A DNA stretch of 64,000 nucleotides from Pseudarthrobacter sulfonivorans (GTDB taxonomy: Bacteria > Actinomycetota > Actinomycetes > Actinomycetales > Micrococcaceae). This document shows positions 9,083 to 17,183 of the stretch, one piece after another. The stretch covers positions 3,224,001-3,288,000 of the forward strand of contig NZ_CP013747.1 in the NCBI RefSeq assembly GCF_001484605.1, read 5' to 3'. Each line of letters starts with the position of its first letter. Position 1 is the first letter of the stretch. The position numbers and the translations under genes were made by a program. The notes beneath the pieces are model-generated. The model did no database searches. It was not told the DNA's origin and was given only the letters and a program-made list of their open reading frames with translations.

Positions 9083-9105
9083 TGCGCCAACCATTGGTTG
9101 GCGCA
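9083..9105. repeat. Perfect 23-bp palindrome
   Basis: TGCGCCAACCA, one central base, then TGGTTGGCGCA: eleven perfectly complementary base pairs on each side. It lies far from both flanking genes and has no T-run. Confidence 0.75.
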
Positions 9106-9137
9106 ACCCGCTAGGTTTCGCGGTTTTCGTGCTTCAA

Positions 9138-9175
9138 CTTGAATGGGACAAGACCGTTGTCCCGTCCCATTCAAG
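9138..9175. repeat. Long inverted repeat (hairpin)
   Basis: CTTGAATGGGA at 9138-9148 is the exact reverse complement of TCCCATTCAAG at 9165-9175; the loop contains a further GGGACAA/TTGTCCC pairing. No gene ends here. Confidence 0.7.
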
Positions 9176-9330
9176 GTGGACCAATCTCACTACGCATGGA
9201 CCATTCGGCTAACCTGTCTCTCTACAGTCGGACCACTGTTTGAACCTGCTTCACGACGCACACCCTCCCGCGAAACCACCGCCGACTCACACCCAGCACG
9301 AAAAGCCTCAGCAGTTTCACGTCTGGCCCA

Positions 9331-10389
9331 TTATGGGGACTGCTTCCCTGGAATTCTTGCGGGCGGGCCTTGGCGCAGCTTGGGTCCGCGCCGCCAGAAC
9401 CCCCGCAGGGTCGATCCTGGCAGCGCGGCCACGACGATCGCGGCGAGTGTGAGCAAGGTGCCGAACACGGTTTGCGGATAAATGACACTACCGGCAACCG
9501 GCAGCAGCCAGTCCATCAACAGAGCACCGATCAACTGTCCGGCGATCATGCTCAACCCGGTCAGCAGCACGCCAATACGCCGGATCAGCAGGGCGCTCAG
9601 GACCAGGTTGATGCAGCCCAGCACGCCGCCTGCATACAACCACGGCTCGGTCGGCAGCGTGGGCAGCCCGCCGGTGAGGACCAATTTGAGTGTCCAGATC
9701 AGCGCCAACGCCAAACTGCCCACCACGTAGTTGACCAAGGTCCCCGGTATTGGTGACCGGACGTGTGCGGCGATCCTGCCGTTGACTGCGTGCTGAAAGG
9801 TCATCAGGACCCCGGCCAGGACAACCAGTGCCAGCGGGACCAGCATGGCGATGGGGTCCGGCGATCCGGAGATCCGAGGCGACACCGCCCAGAACACCGC
9901 GCAAACCGTGAGCAGCACACCGAGCACCCGCAGCGCGGTGATGGCCCGTTTACCTCCGGGACCCAGCCCGATCCGGTCCACAGCGAGTCCACTGACCGTC
10001 TGGCCGGTTACCACCGCCACTGTATAAATGGCGATCCCGACACTTGCGACAAAACTGGTCTGCGCAAAGATAAAATACGCACCGATCAAGCCGGCCGCAT
10101 GGAAATACCACGGGATGCTCCGCTGCCGAGTATCCGCGAGGAGTTTCACGAACGCCGTGCGACCGCTTGGAATGACGAGAGTAGCGGCTGCCATGACCAG
10201 CGCGGCTCCCCCGAAGCTGAACAATCCCGCCAGCAGTGGATCCTGCAGCCGCTGCCCCAACTCACCATTGATCCGAGCCTGCAGCGGCAAGGTCAAGCCA
10301 GCAGCAACAGCCAACGGGATACCGATAACCAGTACACGTGCTGCCGACCTAAGCTGCGGAACAGCTTCGGTGCCGACGGCCGAGGCCAT
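9331..10389 (-). CDS. DMT-family transporter (YdcZ/DUF606-type duplicated)
   Basis: About 352 residues with ten hydrophobic helices arranged as two similar halves. Each half starts with the signature seen here as AAGLTLPLQARINGELG and LAGVLMTFQHAVNGRIA, the DUF606/YdcZ pattern. It is a small-molecule transporter of the inner membrane with unknown substrate. The start at 10389 (ATG with GGTGG nine bases upstream) is preferred over a TTG at 10419, whose purine run sits too close. No operon partner; flanked by non-coding DNA on both sides. Confidence 0.8.
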   Translation of the reverse strand: MASAVGTEAVPQLRSAARVLVIGIPLAVAAGLTLPLQARINGELGQRLQDPLLAGLFSFGGAALVMAAATLVIPSGRTAFVKLLADTRQRSIPWYFHAAGLIGAYFIFAQTSFVASVGIAIYTVAVVTGQTVSGLAVDRIGLGPGGKRAITALRVLGVLLTVCAVFWAVSPRISGSPDPIAMLVPLALVVLAGVLMTFQHAVNGRIAAHVRSPIPGTLVNYVVGSLALALIWTLKLVLTGGLPTLPTEPWLYAGGVLGCINLVLSALLIRRIGVLLTGLSMIAGQLIGALLMDWLLPVAGSVIYPQTVFGTLLTLAAIVVAALPGSTLRGFWRRGPKLRQGPPARIPGKQSP

Positions 10390-10419
10390 CCTAGAAGACC
10401 ACCGGGAACACAATGACAA

Positions 10420-11065
10420 GCCCCTGGGCTTCCAGATCAGGTGGGCCGTCCCCTTGCCTGGCAGGAAGAATGTCGCATCCGACGCGGTGGCTGGTGTGCT
10501 GCAGGGTCAAGGTGTTCTCCAAGAGGCAGGTCTAAGAAATTGTCCGCGACGTCAGAGGATATTATCACCGGGAACAGTGCCGCAATAAAAAGGATCCATG
10601 CGTCACCAATAGTTATGGCAATCGGTTGTCATTGAAGCTTTCGTGCAATCCATTTTGAGGATTCGCTTCAATGAAAACCTTTTCTTTCGTGGACTTATGC
10701 ACCATAGCGCAGTGAAACTCAACCTGCAACCGTTTGCCAAAATGACCTTCGCAAAGCTCCCCCGAGTTGGACATCGAGGCGCCGGCCTCATAAACCCGTC
10801 ACCGTGCCCGGTATACGTTCGGCTCACGACCCGACGCCGCGCAAGTCTTGTATAGGCAGTCTGGATGAAATTGCACACCTTCAACGGGGGCAGTGAAACG
10901 CCCAGCTTCGTGCCACTGGAGGCTTCAGAGCGTCACTTCATTACCTAGAGCGATACTGCTGTTATCGTCCCGTGGGGGTTCCCTTCCTGACACCGGGTTC
11001 ATGTTGGCTTGCCATCGGCCATCGGCCATCGGCCATCGGCCGTCAACCGCTACAAGCTGACACAC
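10420..11065. other. Gene-free stretch
   Basis: About 640 bases without a convincing gene; a 93-codon minus-strand frame at 10603-10884 has poor composition. It carries one degenerate GTCCCGT...GGGTTCCC element at 10965-10997 and a seven-base tandem repeat immediately before the DUF664 gene. Confidence 0.55.
11011..11038. repeat. Tandem repeat, four copies of GCCATCG
   Basis: Four exact copies of the 7-mer GCCATCG followed by a decayed fifth (GCCGTCA), ending about 25 bases before the DUF664 start codon. Slippage could change the 5' leader length. Confidence 0.8.
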
Positions 11066-11689
11066 ATGAGTGATGTTGCCAAGGCGGAGTTGCGCCGGTA
11101 TTTGCAGGATGGTCGTGATGCGATTGTGTGGAAGCTTGAGGGCCTGTCTGAATACGATTTACGCCGCCCCTTGACACCAACCGGCACGAACCTTCTCGGG
11201 CTGGTCAAGCACCTAGCCGGGGTCGAAGCCGAGTACTTCGGCGTAGTCTTCAACCGACCCTTCCGTGAGGAATTAGAATGGCTTTCGCCCAATGCCGATC
11301 CGAATGAGGACATGTGGGCGCGGTCTGAGGAGTCCCGCGACGCGACCGTCGGCCTATATCAACGGGTGTGGGCACATGCCGACGCAACAATTTCCCTGCT
11401 GCCGCTTGATGCTTCCGGCTACGTGCCGTGGTGGCGTGAGGCGAGCAACCCGGTCAGCCTCGCCCGCATATTGGTCCACGTGACTGCCGAAACGCATCGG
11501 CATGCCGGTCATGCAGACATCGTGCGCGAGTTGGCCGACGGCAGCGTCGGACACCGGGACGGCAACGACAATATGGCAGCCGGGGACCCGGCGTGGTGGC
11601 ACGAGTACTGCGATCACCTAGAGTCTGTTGCTCGCGGTTACGGGGGCCAGACCCAACCGAGAGCAACCGACTCTCACCAGCACCGATAG
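11066..11689 (+). CDS. DinB/DUF664 family protein (mycothiol-dependent transferase-like)
   Basis: 207 residues from the ATG at 11066. It has the four-helix DinB/DUF664 pattern: an early GTNLLGLVKHLAGVEAEYFG helix with the metal-site His, and later HVTAETHRHAGHADI, which supplies two further histidines. Actinobacterial members are linked to thiol (mycothiol) chemistry or maleylpyruvate isomerase-like reactions; the substrate here is unknown. Stands alone. Confidence 0.85.
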   Translation: MSDVAKAELRRYLQDGRDAIVWKLEGLSEYDLRRPLTPTGTNLLGLVKHLAGVEAEYFGVVFNRPFREELEWLSPNADPNEDMWARSEESRDATVGLYQRVWAHADATISLLPLDASGYVPWWREASNPVSLARILVHVTAETHRHAGHADIVRELADGSVGHRDGNDNMAAGDPAWWHEYCDHLESVARGYGGQTQPRATDSHQHR

Positions 11690-11940
11690 CGGCGTTACCC
11701 GCCAACCGTGTGAAAGTCGGACACTGGAACAGTTTTCACACCCTGATGGCGGCTCGATCAGGATCTGTTCTTGTCCATTAGCGGGTGGCGTTAGAACCGA
11801 CTGTCCCGCTGAGGGATCCTTTCCGTACGGAGCATTTGCTTGGCGTGGTAATCAACTGGCCCTCGGTGTGGCCTGAGCGGTGACTTCTCTGCGCCGTGCT
11901 GGTCTGTACAACGAATACCGACCCACGACAGACTGACGCC
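11690..11940. other. Intergenic stretch with one degenerate palindrome
   Basis: No gene supported. A TGTCCCGCTGAGGGATCC...CCGTACGG element lies at 11802-11830, related to the palindromes at 6952, 8958, 10965, 12615 and 13134. Confidence 0.5.
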
Positions 11941-12504
11941 ATGCGCAATCTGACCTTCGGCATGAATCTGAGCGTGGACGGCTACATCGCCGCGCCCGAC
12001 GACGACCTCGGCTGGAGCGTACCGAGCGATGAGCTGTTCCAGTGGTGGTCCGACCGGGTGGGGGCGACGGGTCTGGCGCTGTACGGGCGCAAACTGTGGG
12101 AGACGATGAGCTCCCACTGGCCGACCGCAGACCAGCAGCCTGGTGCCACACCGGCGCAGATCGAGTACGCCCGCCGCTGGCGGGACATGCCGAAGGTGGT
12201 GTTCTCTTCGACGACCAGCATGGTCGACTGGAATACACGCTTGGTCACCGGCGACGCGGTCACCGAGATCACCCGGCTCAAGGCCGACGACGGCGGTTCC
12301 ATGGACATCGGCGGTGCCACACTCGCCGCGGCGGCCATGCGGGCCGGGCTGATCGACGAGTACGTGATCGTCACCCATCCGGTCCTGGTGGGCAGCGGCA
12401 CGCCGTTCTTCACAGCCCTGGACAACTGGGTGAATCTGAGGCTGGTGGAGACCCGGACGTTTCCCCATGGTGTGGTCCTGGCCAGGTACGAGACTAGGCG
12501 CTGA
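11941..12504 (+). CDS. Dihydrofolate reductase/RibD C-terminal-like family protein
   Basis: 187 residues from the ATG at 11941. The N-terminus LTFGMNLSVDGYIAAPDDDLGW is the hallmark of the RibD_C / DHFR-like oxidoreductase family, and DIGGATLAAAAMRAGLIDEYVI is its conserved NADPH-site region near the C-terminus. These proteins are NADPH-dependent reductases of unknown physiological substrate. It is monocistronic. Function beyond the family is not inferable. Confidence 0.85.
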   Translation: MRNLTFGMNLSVDGYIAAPDDDLGWSVPSDELFQWWSDRVGATGLALYGRKLWETMSSHWPTADQQPGATPAQIEYARRWRDMPKVVFSSTTSMVDWNTRLVTGDAVTEITRLKADDGGSMDIGGATLAAAAMRAGLIDEYVIVTHPVLVGSGTPFFTALDNWVNLRLVETRTFPHGVVLARYETRR

Positions 12505-12614
12505 GTGCCCGACCTCGGATTAGCGCGGGCTTCGAAGCCAGCTAAGGATCTCGTGGAGCTATGTTCCGAAGCGTGATCATGACGTTCCTGCCAATCCTGT
12601 TTTTCACCGCAGAC

Positions 12615-12650
12615 GATCCGTCCGGAGAGGGATCCCCAAACGGAACGGGA
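12615..12650. repeat. Degenerate palindromic element
   Basis: CCGTCCGGAGAGGGATCCCC followed by AAACGGAACGGG, a diverged copy of the TGTCCCGTA...GGGTTCCC...TTACGGGACA family. Confidence 0.4.
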
Positions 12651-12708
12651 ACTTGCGGGTTGAGCGTATGCCCTGGTCAGGCTGGGAGTTTTGGGGAAGG
12701 GGCAGTAA

Positions 12709-13041
12709 ATGAAAGGCCAGACGTGCCGTTGGATGGGTTTATTCCTATTGCCCCTTGCCCTGGGTAGCTGCGGTGTGGCAACAGACGGAACAAGCATCAC
12801 CCCAGGAACGTCGGACCGGTGGCATGTCTCGGTGCTCGGACCGAGGGACGGCGCCTCAATAGATCACTGCTTTGAAGACCCGCTCATTGACGAGTCGATC
12901 CAATCGGCAGATTTGCCTTCTACGCACCTGGGTATCAAGCTGCTCGAAACAGCGACACAAAAAGACGCTGAACGGATCGCTGACTGCCTTTGGGAAAGCC
13001 TCGGCAGCGGCGAAGTATCCATCACAAGCCCAAAGAGGTGA
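12709..13041 (+). CDS. Small lipoprotein
   Basis: 110 residues. A short basic N-terminus, a hydrophobic helix (MGLFLLPLALGSCG) and a lipobox L-G-S-C at about residue 21 predict a lipid-anchored exported protein. The mature part is about 90 residues with two further cysteines that could form a disulphide. Family not recognised. Preceded by GGGGCAGTAA as a weak ribosome binding site. Confidence 0.6.
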   Translation: MKGQTCRWMGLFLLPLALGSCGVATDGTSITPGTSDRWHVSVLGPRDGASIDHCFEDPLIDESIQSADLPSTHLGIKLLETATQKDAERIADCLWESLGSGEVSITSPKR

Positions 13042-13133
13042 TGCAAGACTAGGGCCCAAACCACTTCGTCCCGCGGGGCAGCCGCGGCGTATTAGGCAAC
13101 TATTCATCGTGACGCCCATCAAACGCTGGGGAC

Positions 13134-13163
13134 TGTCCCATAGAGGGTTCCCCTTACGGGACA
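13134..13163. repeat. Palindromic intergenic element (best-preserved copy)
   Basis: TGTCCCATAGAGGG, TT, CCCCTTACGGGACA: outer arms TGTCCC/GGGACA and inner AGGG/CCCT pair. It is the cleanest copy of a family seen six times between 6.9 and 13.2 kb. Confidence 0.65.
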
Positions 13164-13243
13164 AGTTAATGGTCAAGCAAACTCTCAGCAGTCTCCCGGA
13201 GATAGTGCCTCCGCCGCCTGCCGCGAGGATGCTGGTCGCGAGC

Positions 13244-13675
13244 TCAGCGGGCGGTGTCCATCCGATCACGCGCGCAACTCACAACGGCGGACAAATCGAG
13301 CCCGTAGGTCGGCCCTTCGCCTGAACCGTATTCCTCGAGTCGGGCCGCACCGCGCTCGAAGAGCCGGAGCGCGCCAACGCTGTTCCCCCGGGCGGCGTGG
13401 GTGAGCCCGACGCAGATCTGGGCGAGACCTTGCCAAAGGTTGCGTTCTTGGGCCGGCCCAGCTTTCCATCGGGCCTCAAGTACCTCATGCGCGGCGAAGG
13501 GCCGGCCCGCTTCCACCAGGCTCCGGGCCGAGATCAACGTCTCCGCCGGCGGCAGCGGCTCCTCGGAGACCGGCTCAACGCCAGCGCTTCCGTACGGCAG
13601 CGGCCGTCCAAGGGCGTCACGTGGCCGGGCCTGCCGCGGGCGCCTTGAAGCATCGCGATCCCTGCCGCCGGTCAT
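13244..13675 (-). CDS. DUF309 domain protein
   Basis: 143 residues. The core motif FAAHEVLEARWKAGPAQERN, followed by a helix with LAQICVGLTHAARGN, is the DUF309 signature (H-x-x-x-E in the first helix, probable metal or catalytic site). The function of this family is not established. The N-terminal 35 residues are basic and variable. Monocistronic on the minus strand. Confidence 0.85.
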   Translation of the reverse strand: MTGGRDRDASRRPRQARPRDALGRPLPYGSAGVEPVSEEPLPPAETLISARSLVEAGRPFAAHEVLEARWKAGPAQERNLWQGLAQICVGLTHAARGNSVGALRLFERGAARLEEYGSGEGPTYGLDLSAVVSCARDRMDTAR

Positions 13676-13844
13676 TGCAGTTTCCGTTCTGAGCGTCCGT
13701 GGACCTTGCTAACCTTCATCTGCCCAATGCTACGGCTCGGCCCTTCGAACATCCGTTCCACTGCAAAGGATGCGGTGGGGACGGCGGCCGCGAGAGAAGA
13801 ATGGCCACCGCTGGTCGCGCCGCAGGGGTGGGCCGATCCAGGTA

Positions 13845-14282
13845 TCAGTCTTTCTTCAGTTTCTCGGCGAGCATTACGAGGATTCCGCTGGGACCGCGGA
13901 GGTACGTGAGTTTGTAGACGTCACCGTAGGTCGCCACGCCGCGTAGCGGTGTACATCCGTGCTTCGCAGCTATCTCAAGGGATTCGTCGATGTCGTCGAC
14001 CGAGAACGCCACGCGGTGCATGCCGATGTCGTTGGGACGAGTTGGGTTCGTCTCGATCGCTTTGGGGTGGATGTATTCGAAGAGTTCCAGTTGACCCTGA
14101 CCATCCGGGGTTTGGAGCATCGCAATTTTCGCGTGGTTGCCATCCAGCCCGACGGCAGTGTCGGCCCATTCGCCGCTGACGGTGTCACGGCCGACGACCG
14201 TGAGCCCGAGGTCGGTGAAAAAGGCGATGGTTGCTTCGAGGTCGCGAACGGCGATACCGACGTTCTCAAGTTTGATGGCCAT
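13845..14282 (-). CDS. VOC (glyoxalase/dioxygenase fold) family protein
   Basis: 145 residues. Two beta-alpha-beta-beta-beta units: the first begins KLENVGIAVRDLEATIAFF, the second GMHRVAFSVDDIDESLEIA, with a glutamate-containing strand (QLELFEY) between. These match the VOC superfamily, which includes glyoxalases, isomerases and resistance proteins. Specific substrate unknown. Lone gene with ATG at 14282. Confidence 0.88.
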   Translation of the reverse strand: MAIKLENVGIAVRDLEATIAFFTDLGLTVVGRDTVSGEWADTAVGLDGNHAKIAMLQTPDGQGQLELFEYIHPKAIETNPTRPNDIGMHRVAFSVDDIDESLEIAAKHGCTPLRGVATYGDVYKLTYLRGPSGILVMLAEKLKKD

Positions 14283-14462
14283 GCGTTGAAGCTACCAAGA
14301 CGGACCGATTAGCTCCAGTGGCGAGCCGGGACTCGACTGAACAAGTTCCGGGACGATTGCCCCAAGCCGATGGGCTTACGGAACGATGAAGACGCTCAGC
14401 CGCCGAAACGTCAATGAGCGAGGCGGTCTTGCTTGCCCTGCATCCTGTCGCCACACTGAAAC

Positions 14463-15389
14463 ATGCAATGGTCCCCGGATCCTGATGCCCTGCGAGGCCG
14501 AGTTGCAGTTGTCGCAGGAGCGACCCGAGGCGCTGGACGCGGCATAGCCGCTGCTCTGGGTGAAGCCGGGGCGACGGTAATCTGCACTGGACGCAGCAGT
14601 GCGGCCGGCAGAAGTAGGTCGGACTACGACCGGCCCGAGACCATTGAGGAGACGGCCGATCTGGTCACACAGCTTGGCGGCGCCGGAGTCGCCATCCAGG
14701 TCGATCATCTCGACTCCGAAGAGGTCCGAAGCTTGGCCCAGCGGATCCGAACTGAATATGGCGGTCTCGATGTGCTGGTCAACGACATCTGGGGTGCTGA
14801 GGTCCTGAAAGGTGGCCCAGCCGAGTGGAACACCCCTATCTGGGAGCACGACCTAGACAAAGGGCTGCGCATCCTGCGACTAGGCATTGACACTCATCTG
14901 ATCACCTCGCACCATCTGCTTCCGCTGCTAATCACCAAGCGTGGGGGTCTTCTCATTGAGGTCACCGATGGGACTACCAAATTCAACGCCACTGAGTACC
15001 GGATCTCGGTGTTCTACGACCTGGCCAAGGTCGCGGTCAATCGGTTGGCCTTTTCTCAAGGCCACGAGCTGGAACCGCACGGAGTCACTGCGATCGCCAT
15101 CACGCCTGGATGGCTACGGTCGGAGATGATGCTCGATAGCTTCGGAGTCACAGAAACCAACTGGCGCGACGCTTTGGACCCCGGCCTGGTGGGCGGATAC
15201 CCAGACGCCCCCGCAGGTTTCGCTTTCTCGGAGTCACCCCGCTATGTCGGTCGGGCCGTAGCTGCGCTGGCAGCGGACCCTGACCGCGCGAAATGGAATC
15301 AGCAGTCGGTCAGCTCCGCTCAACTTGCCAGAGAGTATGGATTCACCGACATAGATGGTTTGCAGCCCGATGGCTGGAGCGCGCACTAA
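14463..15389 (+). CDS. SDR-family oxidoreductase
   Basis: 308 residues. Classical SDR: cofactor loop AGATRGAGRGIA near residue 18, and the active-site Y-x-x-x-K appears as FYDLAKVAVNRLA. The usual N-N-A-G is replaced by VNDIWGAE, typical of a larger SDR subgroup in actinobacteria. NADP preference is likely from the Arg-containing GRSSAAGRS segment. Substrate unknown, no operon partner. Confidence 0.88.
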   Translation: MQWSPDPDALRGRVAVVAGATRGAGRGIAAALGEAGATVICTGRSSAAGRSRSDYDRPETIEETADLVTQLGGAGVAIQVDHLDSEEVRSLAQRIRTEYGGLDVLVNDIWGAEVLKGGPAEWNTPIWEHDLDKGLRILRLGIDTHLITSHHLLPLLITKRGGLLIEVTDGTTKFNATEYRISVFYDLAKVAVNRLAFSQGHELEPHGVTAIAITPGWLRSEMMLDSFGVTETNWRDALDPGLVGGYPDAPAGFAFSESPRYVGRAVAALAADPDRAKWNQQSVSSAQLAREYGFTDIDGLQPDGWSAH

Positions 15390-15440
15390 CTGCGGCGACG
15401 TCAACGTCGAGCCCGGGCCGGGTTGTTGGAGTCGAGAGCG

Positions 15441-15767
15441 TTAAACTGCCCCGGCCCATCGACGGTCGCTGGTGGCGCGATGGATTTCCCGTGAACGTGC
15501 GTGAAGGTCAGCAGCCGGAATGCGCCGGACTTCACGAACTTGGACAGTGACGTCACGTGCCTCCGGCGGCGTGGCCCGCCTTTCCGTCGGGGAAACATCG
15601 GCAATCAGTCCCATGCCGGCGTACTCACGCACGGCGGCGATCCCGGCAACAGCTGCGGTCTTGTTGTCAAAGGCCTTGGACACTGCCATCACGGTGCCAT
15701 CCGGCGCGGTCAGACGGAACCTGAAATACGACTCCGCGTCAACGAACAGTTCGAACATTCCGGCCAT
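15441..15767 (-). CDS. DUF1508/YegP-like protein
   Basis: 108 residues from the ATG at 15767, which follows a strong GGGAGG. The segment FELFVDAESYFRFRLTAPDG, with a helix after AFDNKTAAVAGIAAVREYA, is one YegP repeat (DUF1508); many homologues have two. The C-terminal 35 residues are basic and not part of the domain. Function unknown; homologues are small stress-associated cytoplasmic proteins. Confidence 0.8.
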   Translation of the reverse strand: MAGMFELFVDAESYFRFRLTAPDGTVMAVSKAFDNKTAAVAGIAAVREYAGMGLIADVSPTERRATPPEARDVTVQVREVRRIPAADLHARSREIHRATSDRRWAGAV

Positions 15768-15952
15768 AGCAAATCCTCCCGGTCTGCGGGATCCGCCCCG
15801 CGGCGTCGTTGCCACGGAGCAGAAACGGACGCCCCGTTGCGTCCCCTTCCCGCTGGTTTTGTCCTGCAATCCAAATGATGAGTTCATCGCGTGCTCAATG
15901 AGTCTCGCTCAAGACAGCCTGTGCCACAAGACCCCCCGTTCGATCACCGACC

Positions 15953-15992
15953 CTGGAGAAGCCCCCGGACGACCGTCCCGGGGCTTCTCCAG
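15953..15992 (-). terminator. Hairpin after the minus-strand M24-like operon
   Basis: CTGGAGAAGCCCC at 15953-15965 pairs with GGGGCTTCTCCAG at 15980-15992 (13 bp). It lies 20 bases beyond the M24-like stop codon and so would end the operon that runs from 20478 to 16011. Confidence 0.75.
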
Positions 15993-16010
15993 GCCGTCTA
16001 ACGGCAGGGC

Positions 16011-17183
16011 TTACAGCTGCAGCGTCACTGGCCGCTTGAGGCCGTTCACGGTGGCAGCGGGCCAGCGGTCATCCACCGTCAGGACCTTCATGCCGGACGC
16101 GGTGAGCTGGACCGTGTCCTCGATCTTCACGCCGGGTCCCGACGGGTTCCAGGTGAACGGCTGGTTCAGGACGACGGTGTCGGTGGCTGCCGCGGTGACG
16201 CGCGGATCCCGTCCGGCATAGCCTGCCGGTCCGCCCTGGTGGTGCTGCTCCCACTGCTCCGCGCCGAAGCCGTGACGGGCGTAGGCCGCCTTGATCTCGC
16301 CGAAGACGCGGTCCAGCCGGGCGCCGGGGACCGTTGCGTCGAAGATGTCCGCCTCCACGGCCGCGATGCGGGACTCGGCGTCGAGCTCTTCAGGGGTCCC
16401 GGCGTCGAACCTTACCCAGCGGGTGATGTTCGCGACCAGGCCGTCCCGGCGAGCGCACACCACGGCCATGGCGCGGCGTCCGAGGGGCGCGTGCGTGGCC
16501 AGCGGGTGACGGAAGTCGCTCCGGGAGCTGCCGTTGCACAGGAGTACCAGCGGCTCCGCGCCCCCTCCAACCACGCGGGCGGCCAGGGCGGACACCAGTT
16601 CGAATTCGGTGGTGTCCGGCCGGGCGGTGGACAGCACATCGGTCATGATGCCGGCCAGTTCCGCGCTGAGGTGGGCGTAGCGGGCGGACTCGCCGGGCAG
16701 CAGTTGCTGCCGGGCTGCCCTCAGTTCCGTGGCCACCGAGGCCTCGGCCAGCGGGGTGCCGGAGCCCACGTCGGTGCCCCCTCCGGAAGAACGTCCGACG
16801 GCGGCGGCAGCCTCGTGCAGGTTCCCGTACCAGGGCGCGGTGTGGAGGGAGACCCCGGCGGGGAGCTCCTCAGCCGCAATCCGTCCGGCCTCGTTGTTGA
16901 ACGTCACCAGGTGGTCGCCTTCCCGGTCTACCAGCAGCGCAGCGATGGGGTCACCGGCCAGGCTGATGTGGACGCGGCTGCCGTCCAGGTACCAGGCCAG
17001 CGCCGTGTGCGTGGTCAGCAGCAACGACTCCTGCCCTTTGGCATCGAGAATGTCCAGGACGCGTCGCCGCTTGATGGCACGGTCCGCGGTAGAGGCGGGC
17101 GGCGTGCGGCGGCCCTGGTCCGCAAATGTCGCGGCTTCAGTCAGCTGCGACGGCGGTGTAGCAGCTGTGGTTGTCTGGCTCAT
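16011..17183 (-). CDS. M24 (creatinase/aminopeptidase P-like) protein with degenerate metal site
   Basis: 390 residues. The start overlaps the stop of the upstream fusion gene in an ATGA. Residues 40-170 resemble the creatinase N-domain and the rest the pita-bread fold of M24. Key metal ligands look replaced. The second Asp of the D-x-T-R motif is Asn (VANITRWV). The Glu of the E-P motif is Gln (VLNQPFTW). The last Glu is kept (KIEDTVQLT). This points to a non-peptidase or inactive relative, perhaps acting on a sugar-linked substrate with its operon partners. Family is clear; the loss of ligands should be tested by alignment. Confidence 0.75.
   Translation of the reverse strand: MSQTTTAATPPSQLTEAATFADQGRRTPPASTADRAIKRRRVLDILDAKGQESLLLTTHTALAWYLDGSRVHISLAGDPIAALLVDREGDHLVTFNNEAGRIAAEELPAGVSLHTAPWYGNLHEAAAAVGRSSGGGTDVGSGTPLAEASVATELRAARQQLLPGESARYAHLSAELAGIMTDVLSTARPDTTEFELVSALAARVVGGGAEPLVLLCNGSSRSDFRHPLATHAPLGRRAMAVVCARRDGLVANITRWVRFDAGTPEELDAESRIAAVEADIFDATVPGARLDRVFGEIKAAYARHGFGAEQWEQHHQGGPAGYAGRDPRVTAAATDTVVLNQPFTWNPSGPGVKIEDTVQLTASGMKVLTVDDRWPAATVNGLKRPVTLQL

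Larger units (their letters stand above)
8919..9330. other. Gene-free stretch with strong palindromes
   Basis: No supported gene. It contains one degenerate TGTCCC-type element in reverse at 8958-8984, the perfect palindrome at 9083-9105, the hairpin at 9138-9175, and three spaced copies of the core GGACCA at about 9178, 9199 and 9231. The pattern looks like mobile-element debris or recombinase/regulator sites, but no transposase is present. Confidence 0.5.

Noticed and set aside
9143..9481. 112-codon plus-strand frame starting in the palindrome region
   Set aside because: Begins inside a perfect hairpin and ends inside the DMT transporter gene on the other strand; not supported.
10603..10884. 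93-codon minus-strand frame in the 10.4-11.1 kb gap
   Set aside because: Atypical composition for this genome, no ribosome binding site and no family similarity.
11011..11041. Possible CRISPR or satellite array
   Set aside because: The unit is seven bases with no spacers; a simple tandem repeat.
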